Shown: one piece after another, positions 7,224 to 15,050 of the stretch
Position numbering within the stretch: the first letter of the stretch is position 1
Layout of the letters: each line of letters begins with the position of its first letter
NCBI RefSeq assembly: GCF_947495255.1
Contig: NZ_CANLYI010000004.1
Coordinates: forward strand, 1-64,000
Source: an uncultured Winogradskyella sp.
Lineage (GTDB): Bacteria > Bacteroidota > Bacteroidia > Flavobacteriales > Flavobacteriaceae
Direction of reading: 5' to 3'
DNA length: 64,000 nucleotides
The notes under the pieces: model-generated
What the model saw: the letters and a program-made list of their open reading frames with translations, nothing else
Told to the model about the DNA's origin: nothing
Databases searched by the model: none
Made by a program: the position numbers and the translations under genes

Positions 7224-7616
7224 ATGAATGGAGAAAAAAATTTAGAGATGCTTTTAAAATCAATGAAACCTAAACACAATTTAGGCGAATTTGTATTTTG
7301 TAAAACAGAAAATCTGGATCAACTCAACTTGAGCCAAATCATAATGACTTTTAAAGAAGAAGAAAGCACTACCATTATTACTAAAAAGGAAGTTGCAGAC
7401 CAACTAAACTTAGACTATTCTTTTATTGCGTCTTGGATTACGCTTACAGTGCATTCCTCTTTAGAGGCAGTAGGTCTAACAGCTGCATTTTCTAGTGCCT
7501 TATCCGAAAACGGAATTAGTTGCAATGTTGTTGCAGCTTATTATCACGACCATATTTTTGTAGATAAAAAAGATACAGATAAAGCAAAGGGAATTTTGAA
7601 TGCATTTTCAAAATAA
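7224..7616 (+). CDS. ACT domain-containing protein (COG3602-type)
   Basis: A 130-residue protein of the small ACT-like family found next to metabolic or stress genes in many bacteria. The N-terminal half is a beta-barrel-like segment (LGEFVFCKTENL). The C-terminal half is an ACT fold (WITLTVHSSLEAVGLTAAFS, then VVAAYYHDHIFV). ACT domains bind amino acids or similar small ligands; the ligand here is unknown. It starts on the base directly after the stop of the DJ-1/PfpI gene, so the two are very likely co-transcribed and possibly translationally coupled. The SMR gene follows 14 bp later. Confidence 0.85.
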   Translation: MNGEKNLEMLLKSMKPKHNLGEFVFCKTENLDQLNLSQIIMTFKEEESTTIITKKEVADQLNLDYSFIASWITLTVHSSLEAVGLTAAFSSALSENGISCNVVAAYYHDHIFVDKKDTDKAKGILNAFSK

Positions 7617-7630
7617 TGAATTAATAACTA

Positions 7631-7957
7631 ATGAACTGGATACTACTAATAATTGCTGGTCTTTTTGAAGTCGGATTTGCTGCTTGTCTCGGCAAAGCAA
7701 AAGAGGCTACCGGAACTGAATCTACCTATTGGTACATTAGTTTTTTAATTTGTTTAGTAATAAGTATGTCTCTTCTTATAAAAGTGACACAACAACTACC
7801 TATTGGCACAGCCTATGCTGTTTGGACAGGTATTGGTGCTGTAGGAACCGTATTGGTTGGGATTTTCATTTTTAAAGAACCAGCAACATTTTTACGCTTA
7901 TTTTTCATTTCTACATTAATTATCTCAATTGTTGGGTTGAAGATAGTTTCGCACTAA
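7631..7957 (+). CDS. SMR-family exporter, Gdx/SugE-like
   Basis: A 108-residue inner-membrane protein with four transmembrane helices and the invariant membrane Glu13 (LFEVG) of the small multidrug resistance family. The GTAYAVWTGIGAVG motif in helix 3 and the KEP motif before helix 4 are the usual family marks. The SugE/Gdx branch exports guanidinium with proton antiport; the start NWILLIIAGLFEVGFA fits this branch, but I saw no guanidine riboswitch upstream, so the substrate is inferred. It is the last gene of the Crp, DJ-1, ACT, SMR group. Confidence 0.88.
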   Translation: MNWILLIIAGLFEVGFAACLGKAKEATGTESTYWYISFLICLVISMSLLIKVTQQLPIGTAYAVWTGIGAVGTVLVGIFIFKEPATFLRLFFISTLIISIVGLKIVSH

Positions 7958-8355
7958 ACCATCTAGAATACTAAAAAACAATATCAATTATATTTACTAT
8001 TAATTGCTAGTTCTCACCTACATTCAAAATTATTGTAAGTTTTCTATTCGGTTTTTATTTCCTAAATTAGGTGCAAAACCATATAGAAATACATTTCAAA
8101 TTTGAATGACAAACAATAATGTAAAAACGGAATTGTTTTTGATAAAAAACCAAAAGATACAATACCAAAATTTGAGTTAACTACAAGAAGACATTTTTCG
8201 AGATTGTTACATTTTAAAAAAAATGTTAGATTATTTTGACAGAAATTATAGTCGTTATTAACTTATTAGATTCAACCGTCTTTAAATCCTTATTATTCGT
8301 TACAATTGCATAGTATAAAACCAACCACATAACCCACAAATTATTATTTCTTTCT
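7958..8355. other. Intergenic region with a decayed repeat
   Basis: AT-rich region between the SMR gene and the methyltransferase-like gene. It holds the decayed attC-like repeat at about 7985-8100. I see no reading frame, terminator or RNA gene in the remainder. Confidence 0.55.
7985..8100. repeat. attC-like repeat, strongly decayed copy 6
   Basis: Recognisable pieces are TATTAATTGCTAGTTCT (left arm), TTTTCTATTCGGTTTTTATT with CTAAATTAGGTG (middle, shared with the copy at 4621-4750), and AAAACCATATAGAAATAC (right arm). The stem is mostly lost. Confidence 0.5.
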
Positions 8356-9000
8356 ATGAAGCGATTGCTCAGCTATGTTTATCCTGTTACCAAAACTATT
8401 AAGTCTAATTACAGCGGAAACTTAGAAATTACATGGTACAATGGTAAAAAACACCTCAATACAGAAAATGCAAATTACAGCTATGGATCATTACAACGTA
8501 TTTTAGAATTCGGACTCAATAAAATTAAGCTCAATAAAGTAGATGCTGTTTTGGTTTTAGGAATGGGTGGCGGAAGCGTTATAGAAACCCTCAGAACCAA
8601 ATTTAAATACACTAAAAGTATTGAAGCTGTAGAAATAGATGCTGTAATTATTGATATTGCAAAAACCGAATTTGGTATCACCGAGAACGAGCAATTAAAA
8701 ATTTATTGTGCAGATGCTGCAGATTTTATGGTGGACAACACAAAACAATTCGACTTAATTATTATCGATTTATATATTGACCTTACAGTGCCAAGTAAAT
8801 TTCTAAATACAAAATTTTGGAATCAAGTTTTAAATTCAAAATCATCTAAAGGCGTGATACTTTTTAATGCTTCTGTTGAAGAAGTAAATAAGGATAAAGT
8901 TGAAACTCTAATCTCTTATTTAAAAACAAAAATATATGACGTTAAGATCTACAACAAAGTTAATAACACCAACACTGTAATCATTGCCAGTGGTTTATAA
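8356..9000 (+). CDS. Spermidine synthase-like methyltransferase-fold protein
   Basis: A 214-residue protein with the spermidine-synthase-type Rossmann fold: motif I VLVLGMGGGSV (residues 61-71), the acidic loop EAVEID (95-100), then CADAADFM and FDLIIIDLYID. It lacks the N-terminal oligomerisation region of full polyamine synthases, and no decarboxylase partner is nearby. Bacteroidota carry many such short paralogues whose substrate is unknown. I assign only the SAM- or decarboxy-SAM-binding fold. It is followed 39 bp later by a small zinc-ribbon gene on the same strand. Confidence 0.75.
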   Translation: MKRLLSYVYPVTKTIKSNYSGNLEITWYNGKKHLNTENANYSYGSLQRILEFGLNKIKLNKVDAVLVLGMGGGSVIETLRTKFKYTKSIEAVEIDAVIIDIAKTEFGITENEQLKIYCADAADFMVDNTKQFDLIIIDLYIDLTVPSKFLNTKFWNQVLNSKSSKGVILFNASVEEVNKDKVETLISYLKTKIYDVKIYNKVNNTNTVIIASGL

Positions 9001-9039
9001 AAATTATAATTAGTATATTGTTGTTACAAATACAAGAAT

Positions 9040-9390
9040 ATGCGCAAAAAATGTCCAGAATGTGGCGATGTAATAATTGGCAGAATAGATAAAAAATACT
9101 GTAGTGATGGCTGTAGAAATGCGCAAAACAATCGCCTTAATAAAGATTCTAAAAACCTAGTAAGAAACACTAATAACCGCTTACGTAAAAATTACAGAAT
9201 TCTAGAGGCTCTAAACCCTAACAAAAAAATGAAATGCTCTAGAGCTAAACTAATTGAAAAAGGTTTCGATTTTAATTACTTTACAAGCATATATACTACA
9301 AAAGCAGGCACTATTTACTATTTTGTATATGACCAAGGTTATTTACCATTAGAAGGCGAATATTATGCTTTAGTAAAACGCGATGATTAA
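9040..9390 (+). CDS. Small zinc-ribbon protein of unknown function
   Basis: A 116-residue basic protein that starts with a two-part zinc knuckle: CPECGD (Cys5, Cys8) and YCSDGCRNAQNNR (Cys21, Cys25). The middle is rich in Lys, Arg and Asn and could bind nucleic acid. The C-terminus (FDFNYFTSIYTTKAGTIYYFVYDQGY) looks like a small beta-rich domain. Similar short proteins are common in flavobacteria; none I know has a defined role. Its last four bases overlap the end of the convergent CBS-domain gene. Confidence 0.7.
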   Translation: MRKKCPECGDVIIGRIDKKYCSDGCRNAQNNRLNKDSKNLVRNTNNRLRKNYRILEALNPNKKMKCSRAKLIEKGFDFNYFTSIYTTKAGTIYYFVYDQGYLPLEGEYYALVKRDD

Positions 9391-9872
9391 GAACCACCTT
9401 TAGTTGTACTATTCCAATTTTCTCCTTTAAGCGAAAGTGCTGCTTTCAGAATATCCTTCTGACTAATTTGCCCAATTAATTTTCCATTTTCCACTATTGG
9501 AAAACGTCTTCTCTTAGACTGTAGAAACTTGTTTGCAGCATCAAACACATCTAAGTTGGCATCTATAGTTTCAACATTTGTTGCCATTCGTTTTTCAACA
9601 TTATCATGATCCAATGGCATATTGTAATATCTACTTTCACTCAATTGTTTTAGACAATCACCTTCAGAAATAATACCTACTAATTCTTGGTTACTATTAA
9701 CTACTGGTCCTCCAGAAATTTTATGCTTTATTAAAGCTACAACAACCTCTTGCACAGACTGGTCAGGTCTAAATGTTATGAGATTAGTGGTCATATAATC
9801 TCGCACTTTCAAATTAACAGATTCTGTAGTGTTTTGCTGCTTTCGCGCGCCTTGAAAACTTTTAAATGCCAT
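9387..9872 (-). CDS. CBS domain protein
   Basis: A 161-residue cytoplasmic protein consisting of an N-terminal tail and two CBS domains (residues about 22-80 and 90-150: VRDYMTTNLITFRPDQSV, GGPVVNSNQELVGIIS, RRRFPIVENGKLIGQIS). CBS pairs bind adenine nucleotides such as AMP, ATP or c-di-AMP and act as energy sensors. No catalytic or channel domain is attached, so it probably acts as a separate regulator. Convergent with and overlapping the zinc-ribbon gene by 4 bp. Confidence 0.87.
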   Translation of the reverse strand: MAFKSFQGARKQQNTTESVNLKVRDYMTTNLITFRPDQSVQEVVVALIKHKISGGPVVNSNQELVGIISEGDCLKQLSESRYYNMPLDHDNVEKRMATNVETIDANLDVFDAANKFLQSKRRRFPIVENGKLIGQISQKDILKAALSLKGENWNSTTKGGS

Positions 9873-9955
9873 AGCTATAATATTTAGAGTGAATCTTAAA
9901 GTTACTGAAAATTAATTGGTTAACCAAATCCAAAGCTATACGGACTAATAAGTTG

Positions 9956-9963
9956 TATTTTTG
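9956..9963 (+). promoter_or_regulatory. Bacteroidota -7 element upstream of the NAD(P)-binding protein gene
   Basis: TATTTTTG matches the Bacteroidota TAnnTTTG -7 element, 23 bp before the TTG start at 9986. Confidence 0.5.
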
Positions 9964-9985
9964 TCGTCAATTTTAACTCTCTATC

Positions 9986-10795
9986 TTGAAATCACAAATT
10001 AGTGTTATTGGTTGCGGTTGGTTAGGCCTAGATTTAGCTAAAAAACTAGTTGAAGAAGGTTTTATTGTTAACGGTTCTACAACGTCTAAAAACAAATTAG
10101 AAGTAATAAAAAAATACTCCATTCAACCTTTTTTAGTTGAATTAAACGAAACTGAAATCTCAGGTAATTATTCTCAATTTTTAACAGGAAGTGATACTGT
10201 AATTATTAATATTCCACCAGGACTGCGAAGAAACCCAAATAAAAATCACATCTTAGAAGTAAAACATTTAATGTGTGCCATAGAAGCTCATGCTATAAAA
10301 AATGTACTTTATATAAGTTCTACTTCTGTTTTTAAAAACGAAGCCAATTCACCAACAATTACAGCGCAAACAAAGCCAAATGCTGCAGCTAGTAATGCAA
10401 AACAACTTATAGAGATAGAGCAAATGCTTCAAAACAACCCTAATTTTAAAACTACAATTTTAAGATTTGGCGGTTTAATAGATGAAACGCGTCATCCATC
10501 TAGTATGTTATCTGGAAGAAAAAATGTATCTAATCCAAAGGCTCCAATCAACTTAATTCATAAAGTAGATTGCATTACAATAATTCAAAATATAATTGAA
10601 AATAAATATTGGAATACAACCCTAAATGCTGCTTACCCAAAGCATATAAATAAAGACACATATTACTCAGAGGATTGCAAGCGTAAAAATTTACCACTTC
10701 CGGAGTATAATTATAAGGAAGAAAGCAAAGGAAAAATTATAGATTCAACAAGTTTGGTACAACTATTGAATTATACCTTTACAGTAGAACCATAG
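9986..10795 (+). CDS. NAD(P)-binding SDR-like protein (YeeZ-type)
   Basis: A 269-residue Rossmann-fold protein. The N-terminal dinucleotide-binding motif GCGWLGLDLA (residues 9-18) has GxGxxG spacing, and YISSTSVF is the beta-strand that carries the active Ser in extended SDR proteins, but the usual YxxxK is replaced. This fits the YeeZ branch of predicted NAD(P)-binding proteins without a confirmed substrate. The start is a TTG at 9986, with a promoter element just upstream and no ATG nearby. The TPR gene follows on the same strand. Confidence 0.75.
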   Translation: MKSQISVIGCGWLGLDLAKKLVEEGFIVNGSTTSKNKLEVIKKYSIQPFLVELNETEISGNYSQFLTGSDTVIINIPPGLRRNPNKNHILEVKHLMCAIEAHAIKNVLYISSTSVFKNEANSPTITAQTKPNAAASNAKQLIEIEQMLQNNPNFKTTILRFGGLIDETRHPSSMLSGRKNVSNPKAPINLIHKVDCITIIQNIIENKYWNTTLNAAYPKHINKDTYYSEDCKRKNLPLPEYNYKEESKGKIIDSTSLVQLLNYTFTVEP

Positions 10796-10872
10796 AAATT
10801 ATGAAATTTATAAGACCTTTTCTTATTAATTTTTATAGTTTTAGCCATAATATTAAACTAATTATAAAACAA

Positions 10873-11583
10873 ATGAAGACGATTACTATTGCATTCCTTA
10901 TGCTATTTTCAGTAAGCATGGTCGCACAGACGAATACTGAATTAAAAAAACACTACGAAGCATATTATAAACAAATGAAAAAACAAGGTGATGTACAAGG
11001 CATTATTAATGCTATGACACATCTTGAAGTTTTAGAACCTTCTGTAGCACGTAGAGATACGTTAGCTTATATCTACCTTTCCGAAGGTCAATATATGCAA
11101 GCAATAAATACTATTGGAGTTGAAAAATCAGATACTGATTCTGATATTAATGTTGAAGTAAAAGCTTTAGCCTTAAAAAATCTAAATCAGCCAAAAATGG
11201 CATTAGAGCATTTTGAAGTTTTATTTATTCGTAATCCTAATGTTTATTTAGCATATGAAATGGCTGATATGAAAATTCAAATCAACGATTTAGTAGGTGC
11301 AAAACTAAATATCGATTACGGTTTAGCTAACGTAAAAGACGACATGAAACGTACGTTTTACGAAAGACAACAACCTTATGAAACATCAATGAAAGCGGCT
11401 TTACTCTATCTTAAAGGCCTTTTAAAATATACAGAGAACAAGACAGCTAATATGGATACAGCTTTAGCTTTAATTAATGAAGCTCTAGCCATTGATCCTA
11501 ATTTTAATATAGCTAAGATTAGCCGAGAAGCTTTAGAGGCTCAAAAAGCACAGAAAGCAGCTGCTGCAGCAAAAAAAGAATAA
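10873..11583 (+). CDS. Exported TPR-like protein
   Basis: A protein of 236 residues from the ATG at 10873; an upstream in-frame ATG at 10801 would displace the signal peptide. Residues 1-19 are a signal peptide ending VSMVAQ, typical of Bacteroidota. The rest is helical with tetratricopeptide-like repeats (LAYIYLSEGQYMQAINTIG, ALALKNLNQPKMALEHFEVL) and a Lys/Ala-rich C-terminus. It is likely periplasmic and involved in protein-protein contacts; no specific role is known. A strong bidirectional hairpin follows. Confidence 0.75.
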   Translation: MKTITIAFLMLFSVSMVAQTNTELKKHYEAYYKQMKKQGDVQGIINAMTHLEVLEPSVARRDTLAYIYLSEGQYMQAINTIGVEKSDTDSDINVEVKALALKNLNQPKMALEHFEVLFIRNPNVYLAYEMADMKIQINDLVGAKLNIDYGLANVKDDMKRTFYERQQPYETSMKAALLYLKGLLKYTENKTANMDTALALINEALAIDPNFNIAKISREALEAQKAQKAAAAAKKE

Positions 11584-11604
11584 TACTTCCTTAGATTTAT
11601 AAAT

Positions 11605-11635
11605 AAAAAATGCAGCTCAATGAGCTGCATTTTTT
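11605..11635. terminator. Bidirectional terminator
   Basis: AAAAAATGCAGCTCA is followed almost directly by its reverse complement TGAGCTGCATTTTTT. Flanking A and T tracts make it usable from both sides. It separates the TPR gene (+) from the lipoprotein gene (-). Confidence 0.85.
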
Positions 11636-11644
11636 ATTTATAAA

Positions 11645-12172
11645 TTATTCTGGCTGAATATCATTGTACATGTCGCGCTCTAACTTTTTATTAATCTGAT
11701 AATTAAGATTAGAAAAAGCAACAAACACTTCTTTAATACCTAACAGTTTATCCTTTCTCTCAATATTATCTAGAGTTAGATATTCATTCAATTTCAACAG
11801 CGCTGTTTCTATAATAGCATTTCGAGAAATTATTGGGTTGGTTCTAAATTCATTTGGCAAACTCGCCTTAAAACCTTTAATAAATTCTTGCAAATCAGCC
11901 ACATCTTCATTAAAAAATGAAAAATCACCTTTCTTTAAAAACCCTATTTGTTTCGATAATTCTTGGTATTGTGTCCAAGGAATTACAACTGCTTGCGCTT
12001 CAGGGCTAAGTGCATAATCTTTATAATCAATACTCTCAATAGTTTTAGCGGTAATTTTTTTATCTTGATTAGTATTTTCAGTAACTTCTATTTCAGTCGT
12101 TGTTGTTTTATCATTATCGCAACCCATAATCATAAAACCACACAGAAACAAAAGGATAGATGTAATCTTCAT
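11645..12172 (-). CDS. Lipoprotein of unknown function
   Basis: A 175-residue lipoprotein with lipobox IMGC (Cys18), then a low-complexity acidic/Thr linker (TTTTEIEVTENTNQ), then a helical domain of about 120 residues. A WTQYQELSKQIGF segment suggests a small all-alpha periplasmic domain. No catalytic motif is seen and I do not recognise a family. Convergent with the TPR gene across a shared terminator, and divergent from the threonine dehydrogenase gene. Confidence 0.75.
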   Translation of the reverse strand: MKITSILLFLCGFMIMGCDNDKTTTTEIEVTENTNQDKKITAKTIESIDYKDYALSPEAQAVVIPWTQYQELSKQIGFLKKGDFSFFNEDVADLQEFIKGFKASLPNEFRTNPIISRNAIIETALLKLNEYLTLDNIERKDKLLGIKEVFVAFSNLNYQINKKLERDMYNDIQPE

Positions 12173-12317
12173 AAATGTATTTTATTTTAAATGGTAAAGA
12201 TACTTAAACTATATATTTTAATATTTAGTATTTTACATTCCATTTTGAGATTGAATATTTGATAATAGAATAGACTTTTTTCTGAAAAATTTAATATTCC
12301 GTAGTGTATATTCTTAC

Positions 12318-12325
12318 TATTTTTG
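12318..12325 (+). promoter_or_regulatory. Bacteroidota -7 element upstream of threonine dehydrogenase
   Basis: TATTTTTG, a TAnnTTTG match 22 bp before the ATG at 12347. Confidence 0.5.
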
Positions 12326-12346
12326 CGAATAAAATAATTAGAACTC

Positions 12347-13300
12347 ATGTCTTCAAAAATATTAATCATTGGTGCCTGTGGGCAAATTGGTACAGAACTC
12401 ACTACCAAATTAAGAGAAATCCATGGTGTAGATAACGTTATTGCTAGCGATATTAATACCAGAAAATTAGATTTGGTTAACGCAGGGCCATTTGTAATTT
12501 TAGATGCTAAAAACTTTAATGCGATTAAAGATTGCTGTATTAATCATAAAGTAGATACCGTTTATCTTATGGCTGCATTACTGAGTGCAACTGGAGAAAA
12601 ATACCCAATGGAAGCGTGGGATTTAAACATGAATTCACTTTTCCACGTACTTAACTTAGCTAAAGGCGGACAAATTAAAAAAGTATTTTGGCCAAGTAGT
12701 ATTGCTGTTTTTGGACCAACAACACCTAGAGAAAATACACCTCAACATACTATTTGCGAACCTACTACAGTTTACGGAATTACAAAACAAGTTGGTGAGC
12801 GTTGGTGCGAATACTATTATAATAAATATGGTGTAGATGTAAGAAGTATTAGATATCCAGGTATTATTAGCCATAAAGCAATGCCAGGAGGAGGCACAAC
12901 AGATTATGCCGTAGAAATCTATCATGAAGCCATAAAAGAGGGCAAATACGAGAGTTTCTTGTCTGAGGATACCAATTTACCAATGATGTTTATGGATGAT
13001 GCTATTAAAGCAACTACAGCGATCATGGCTGCACCACCAGAAAAGTTAAGCATAAGATCATCTTATAATTTATCTGCTATTAGTTTTACACCAAAAGACA
13101 TTGCAAATAGTATTAAGGCAGAAATGCCAGATTTTAAAATGAGCTACAAACCAGATTTTAGACAAGCCATAGCAGACAGCTGGCCATCGTCTATAGATGA
13201 TAGCGTAGCTCGCGAAGATTGGAACTGGTCTCACGATTTTGATTTAAATAAGATGACCTCAGAGATGTTAACCCAATTAAAGAAGAAGTATAAGGCTTAA
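12347..13300 (+). CDS. L-threonine 3-dehydrogenase, SDR type
   Basis: A 317-residue extended short-chain dehydrogenase. NAD binding is by GACGQIG (residues 9-15), and the catalytic residues are Ser117 or Ser118 in WPSSIAVFG, Tyr143 and Lys147 in YGITK. TPRENTPQHT and RYPGIISHKAMPGGGTTDY are characteristic of the NAD-dependent L-threonine 3-dehydrogenases first characterised in Flavobacterium and archaea, which oxidise threonine to 2-amino-3-oxobutanoate. Length is right for the family. It is a single-gene unit with its own promoter element and terminator. Confidence 0.9.
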   Translation: MSSKILIIGACGQIGTELTTKLREIHGVDNVIASDINTRKLDLVNAGPFVILDAKNFNAIKDCCINHKVDTVYLMAALLSATGEKYPMEAWDLNMNSLFHVLNLAKGGQIKKVFWPSSIAVFGPTTPRENTPQHTICEPTTVYGITKQVGERWCEYYYNKYGVDVRSIRYPGIISHKAMPGGGTTDYAVEIYHEAIKEGKYESFLSEDTNLPMMFMDDAIKATTAIMAAPPEKLSIRSSYNLSAISFTPKDIANSIKAEMPDFKMSYKPDFRQAIADSWPSSIDDSVAREDWNWSHDFDLNKMTSEMLTQLKKKYKA

Positions 13301-13327
13301 CCTTTTATTCGTTTTAAAACACCATTC

Positions 13328-13360
13328 AAAATCCTATCATTAATATGATGGGATTTTTTT
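13328..13360 (+). terminator. Terminator after threonine dehydrogenase
   Basis: AAAATCC-TATCAT with ATGATGGGATTTTTTT forms a stem around TAAT, followed by a T tract. Confidence 0.7.
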
Positions 13361-13411
13361 ATTTTTTAAAGTTTCATTTTTTAAAAAAAATTCAATAAAA
13401 CCCTATAAAAC

Positions 13412-13444
13412 ACAAAAAAACCGACACTTTCGTATCGGTTTTGT
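13412..13444 (-). terminator. Terminator after tRNA-Asn
   Basis: AACCGA/TCGGTT stem with a short loop. The T tract lies on the minus-strand side (plus-strand A7 at 13414-13420), so it ends leftward transcription of the tRNA gene. Confidence 0.75.
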
Positions 13445-13447
13445 TTG

Positions 13448-13521
13448 CTCCTCTTCAAAGACTCGAACTTTGGACCCTCTGATTAACAGTCAGATGCTCT
13501 AACCAACTGAGCTAAAGAGGA
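13448..13521 (-). tRNA. tRNA-Asn (GTT)
   Basis: Read on the minus strand, 74 nt fold into a standard cloverleaf: acceptor TCCTCTT/AAGAGGA, D-arm TAGCTCAGTTGGTTAGAGC, anticodon loop CTGTTAA with anticodon GTT, and T-arm CAAAG-TTCGAGT-CTTTG. The discriminator base is G and CCA is not encoded. Confidence 0.95.
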
Positions 13522-13614
13522 AGGTTATTTTTCGCGTTAGCGAGCGCAAATATAAATCATTTTTTTTATTCCAACAAAATGAAATTATATTTTTTTTTCA
13601 TTTTAATTTAAAAT

Positions 13615-14958
13615 TTATCTGGTAATGGCTTTAAAAATATCGTTACCGTTTGCAAATAAGACTAATGCGATTAAAATAAAAAATCCTACCATTTGGGCAC
13701 GCTCTAAAAATTTCTCGCTTGGCTTACGCCCAGAAATCATTTCGTATAATAAAAACATTACATGTCCACCATCTAAAGCTGGTATTGGTAATAAGTTAAG
13801 AATTGCTAACATAATAGACAGAAAGGCCGTTAAACCCCAGAAATCTTGCCAAATCCATTGGTCAGGGAAAACATCGAAAATAGCCTTAAATCCTCCAACG
13901 CCTTTATAAGCTCCCGTACTTGGTGTAAATATCTTTCCTAATTGACCAAAGTAATCAGAAACTTGTTCTTTAAACTTATCTACGCCTCCACCAAAACTTT
14001 CATAAAAGGTGTAGTCTTTATGGATAATATCAAAATAACCTAATTCACCAAATCTAGAATTATGAGTAGCAAGACCAACTTCAAACTTTCCATCTTCACT
14101 AACCTTTAAATCTCTGTCAATTTTTTCATCTTCTCTTAAGAAGTTCACTTTAACAGTTTGATTTTTATATTTTTCTAATTTATCTCCGACTTGATCAAAA
14201 TAGCGAATCTTTTCACCATTAAGAGATAATAGAATATCGCCAGTTTTTATATCAACGCCTTTATTTATAGATGTATCTGGTACTGTACCAACCATAAATG
14301 GAATTCTTAATCTAAACGTTCCATTCTTACGTTCTCCAGATGATAATTGACCTAAAAAATCTTCAGGTAATACAATCTCCTTATTTACACCATCTCTTAC
14401 GATAGAATACTTTTCACCTTTGATTAAATTTTTTCTTACTTCAGAGTATGTACTAACTTTTTCATCGTTAATAGCTATAATTTTATCGCCTGTTTTAAAA
14501 CCAACGTCTAAGAGCAACTTATTTTCTATCCAATACCCATCCTTCATACTGTCTGTTGTAACATCAGTATCTCCATAGGTAAACGAAAGTGCTACGTAGA
14601 TGAAATATGCTAATATGAAGTTTACAGTTACACCACCAAGCATAATAATTAATCGCTGCCAAGCTGGTTTAGAACGAAATTCCCATGGTTGAGGTGGCAA
14701 AGCCATAGCCTCTTTATCCATGCTTTCATCAATCATTCCTGCAATTTTCACATAACCACCAAGCGGTAACCATCCAATACCATATTCGGTATCACCAATT
14801 TTCTTTTTAAAAAGTGAAAACTTAACATCAAAAAAGAGGTAAAATTTTTCAACTTTAGTTTTAAAAAGTTTGGCTGGTATAAAATGTCCAAGCTCGTGTA
14901 ACACAATAAGCAAAGATAAACTGAGTAAAAATTGAGATATTTTTATAATAAATTCCAT
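13615..14958 (-). CDS. rseP: RIP metalloprotease RseP (site-2 protease)
   Basis: A 447-residue inner-membrane zinc protease that cleaves substrates within the membrane, typically releasing anti-sigma factors. The zinc motif HELGH is at residues 21-25 in the first transmembrane helix. The third ligand lies in the LDGGH segment near residue 395. Two PDZ-like regions lie between (KTGDKIIAINDEKVSTYSEV and KTGDILLSLNGEKIRYFDQV). The four-helix layout and length fit RseP. No rseA, dxr or other usual partner is adjacent; the M1 peptidase gene upstream on the same strand is 92 bp away and probably independent. Confidence 0.95.
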   Translation of the reverse strand: MEFIIKISQFLLSLSLLIVLHELGHFIPAKLFKTKVEKFYLFFDVKFSLFKKKIGDTEYGIGWLPLGGYVKIAGMIDESMDKEAMALPPQPWEFRSKPAWQRLIIMLGGVTVNFILAYFIYVALSFTYGDTDVTTDSMKDGYWIENKLLLDVGFKTGDKIIAINDEKVSTYSEVRKNLIKGEKYSIVRDGVNKEIVLPEDFLGQLSSGERKNGTFRLRIPFMVGTVPDTSINKGVDIKTGDILLSLNGEKIRYFDQVGDKLEKYKNQTVKVNFLREDEKIDRDLKVSEDGKFEVGLATHNSRFGELGYFDIIHKDYTFYESFGGGVDKFKEQVSDYFGQLGKIFTPSTGAYKGVGGFKAIFDVFPDQWIWQDFWGLTAFLSIMLAILNLLPIPALDGGHVMFLLYEMISGRKPSEKFLERAQMVGFFILIALVLFANGNDIFKAITR

Positions 14959-15050
14959 GTAATCTTTTTCAAAATTCGATTTGCAAAAGTAAGGTATTTA
15001 AATCAAAAAGATTTATTAAAATATTTGACATCGTTTTATGATGCTTAGTT

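Noticed and set aside
7500..7640. Guanidine riboswitch before the SMR gene
   Set aside because: Only 14 bp separate the ACT and SMR genes and I see no riboswitch-like fold, so the substrate of the SMR protein stays open.
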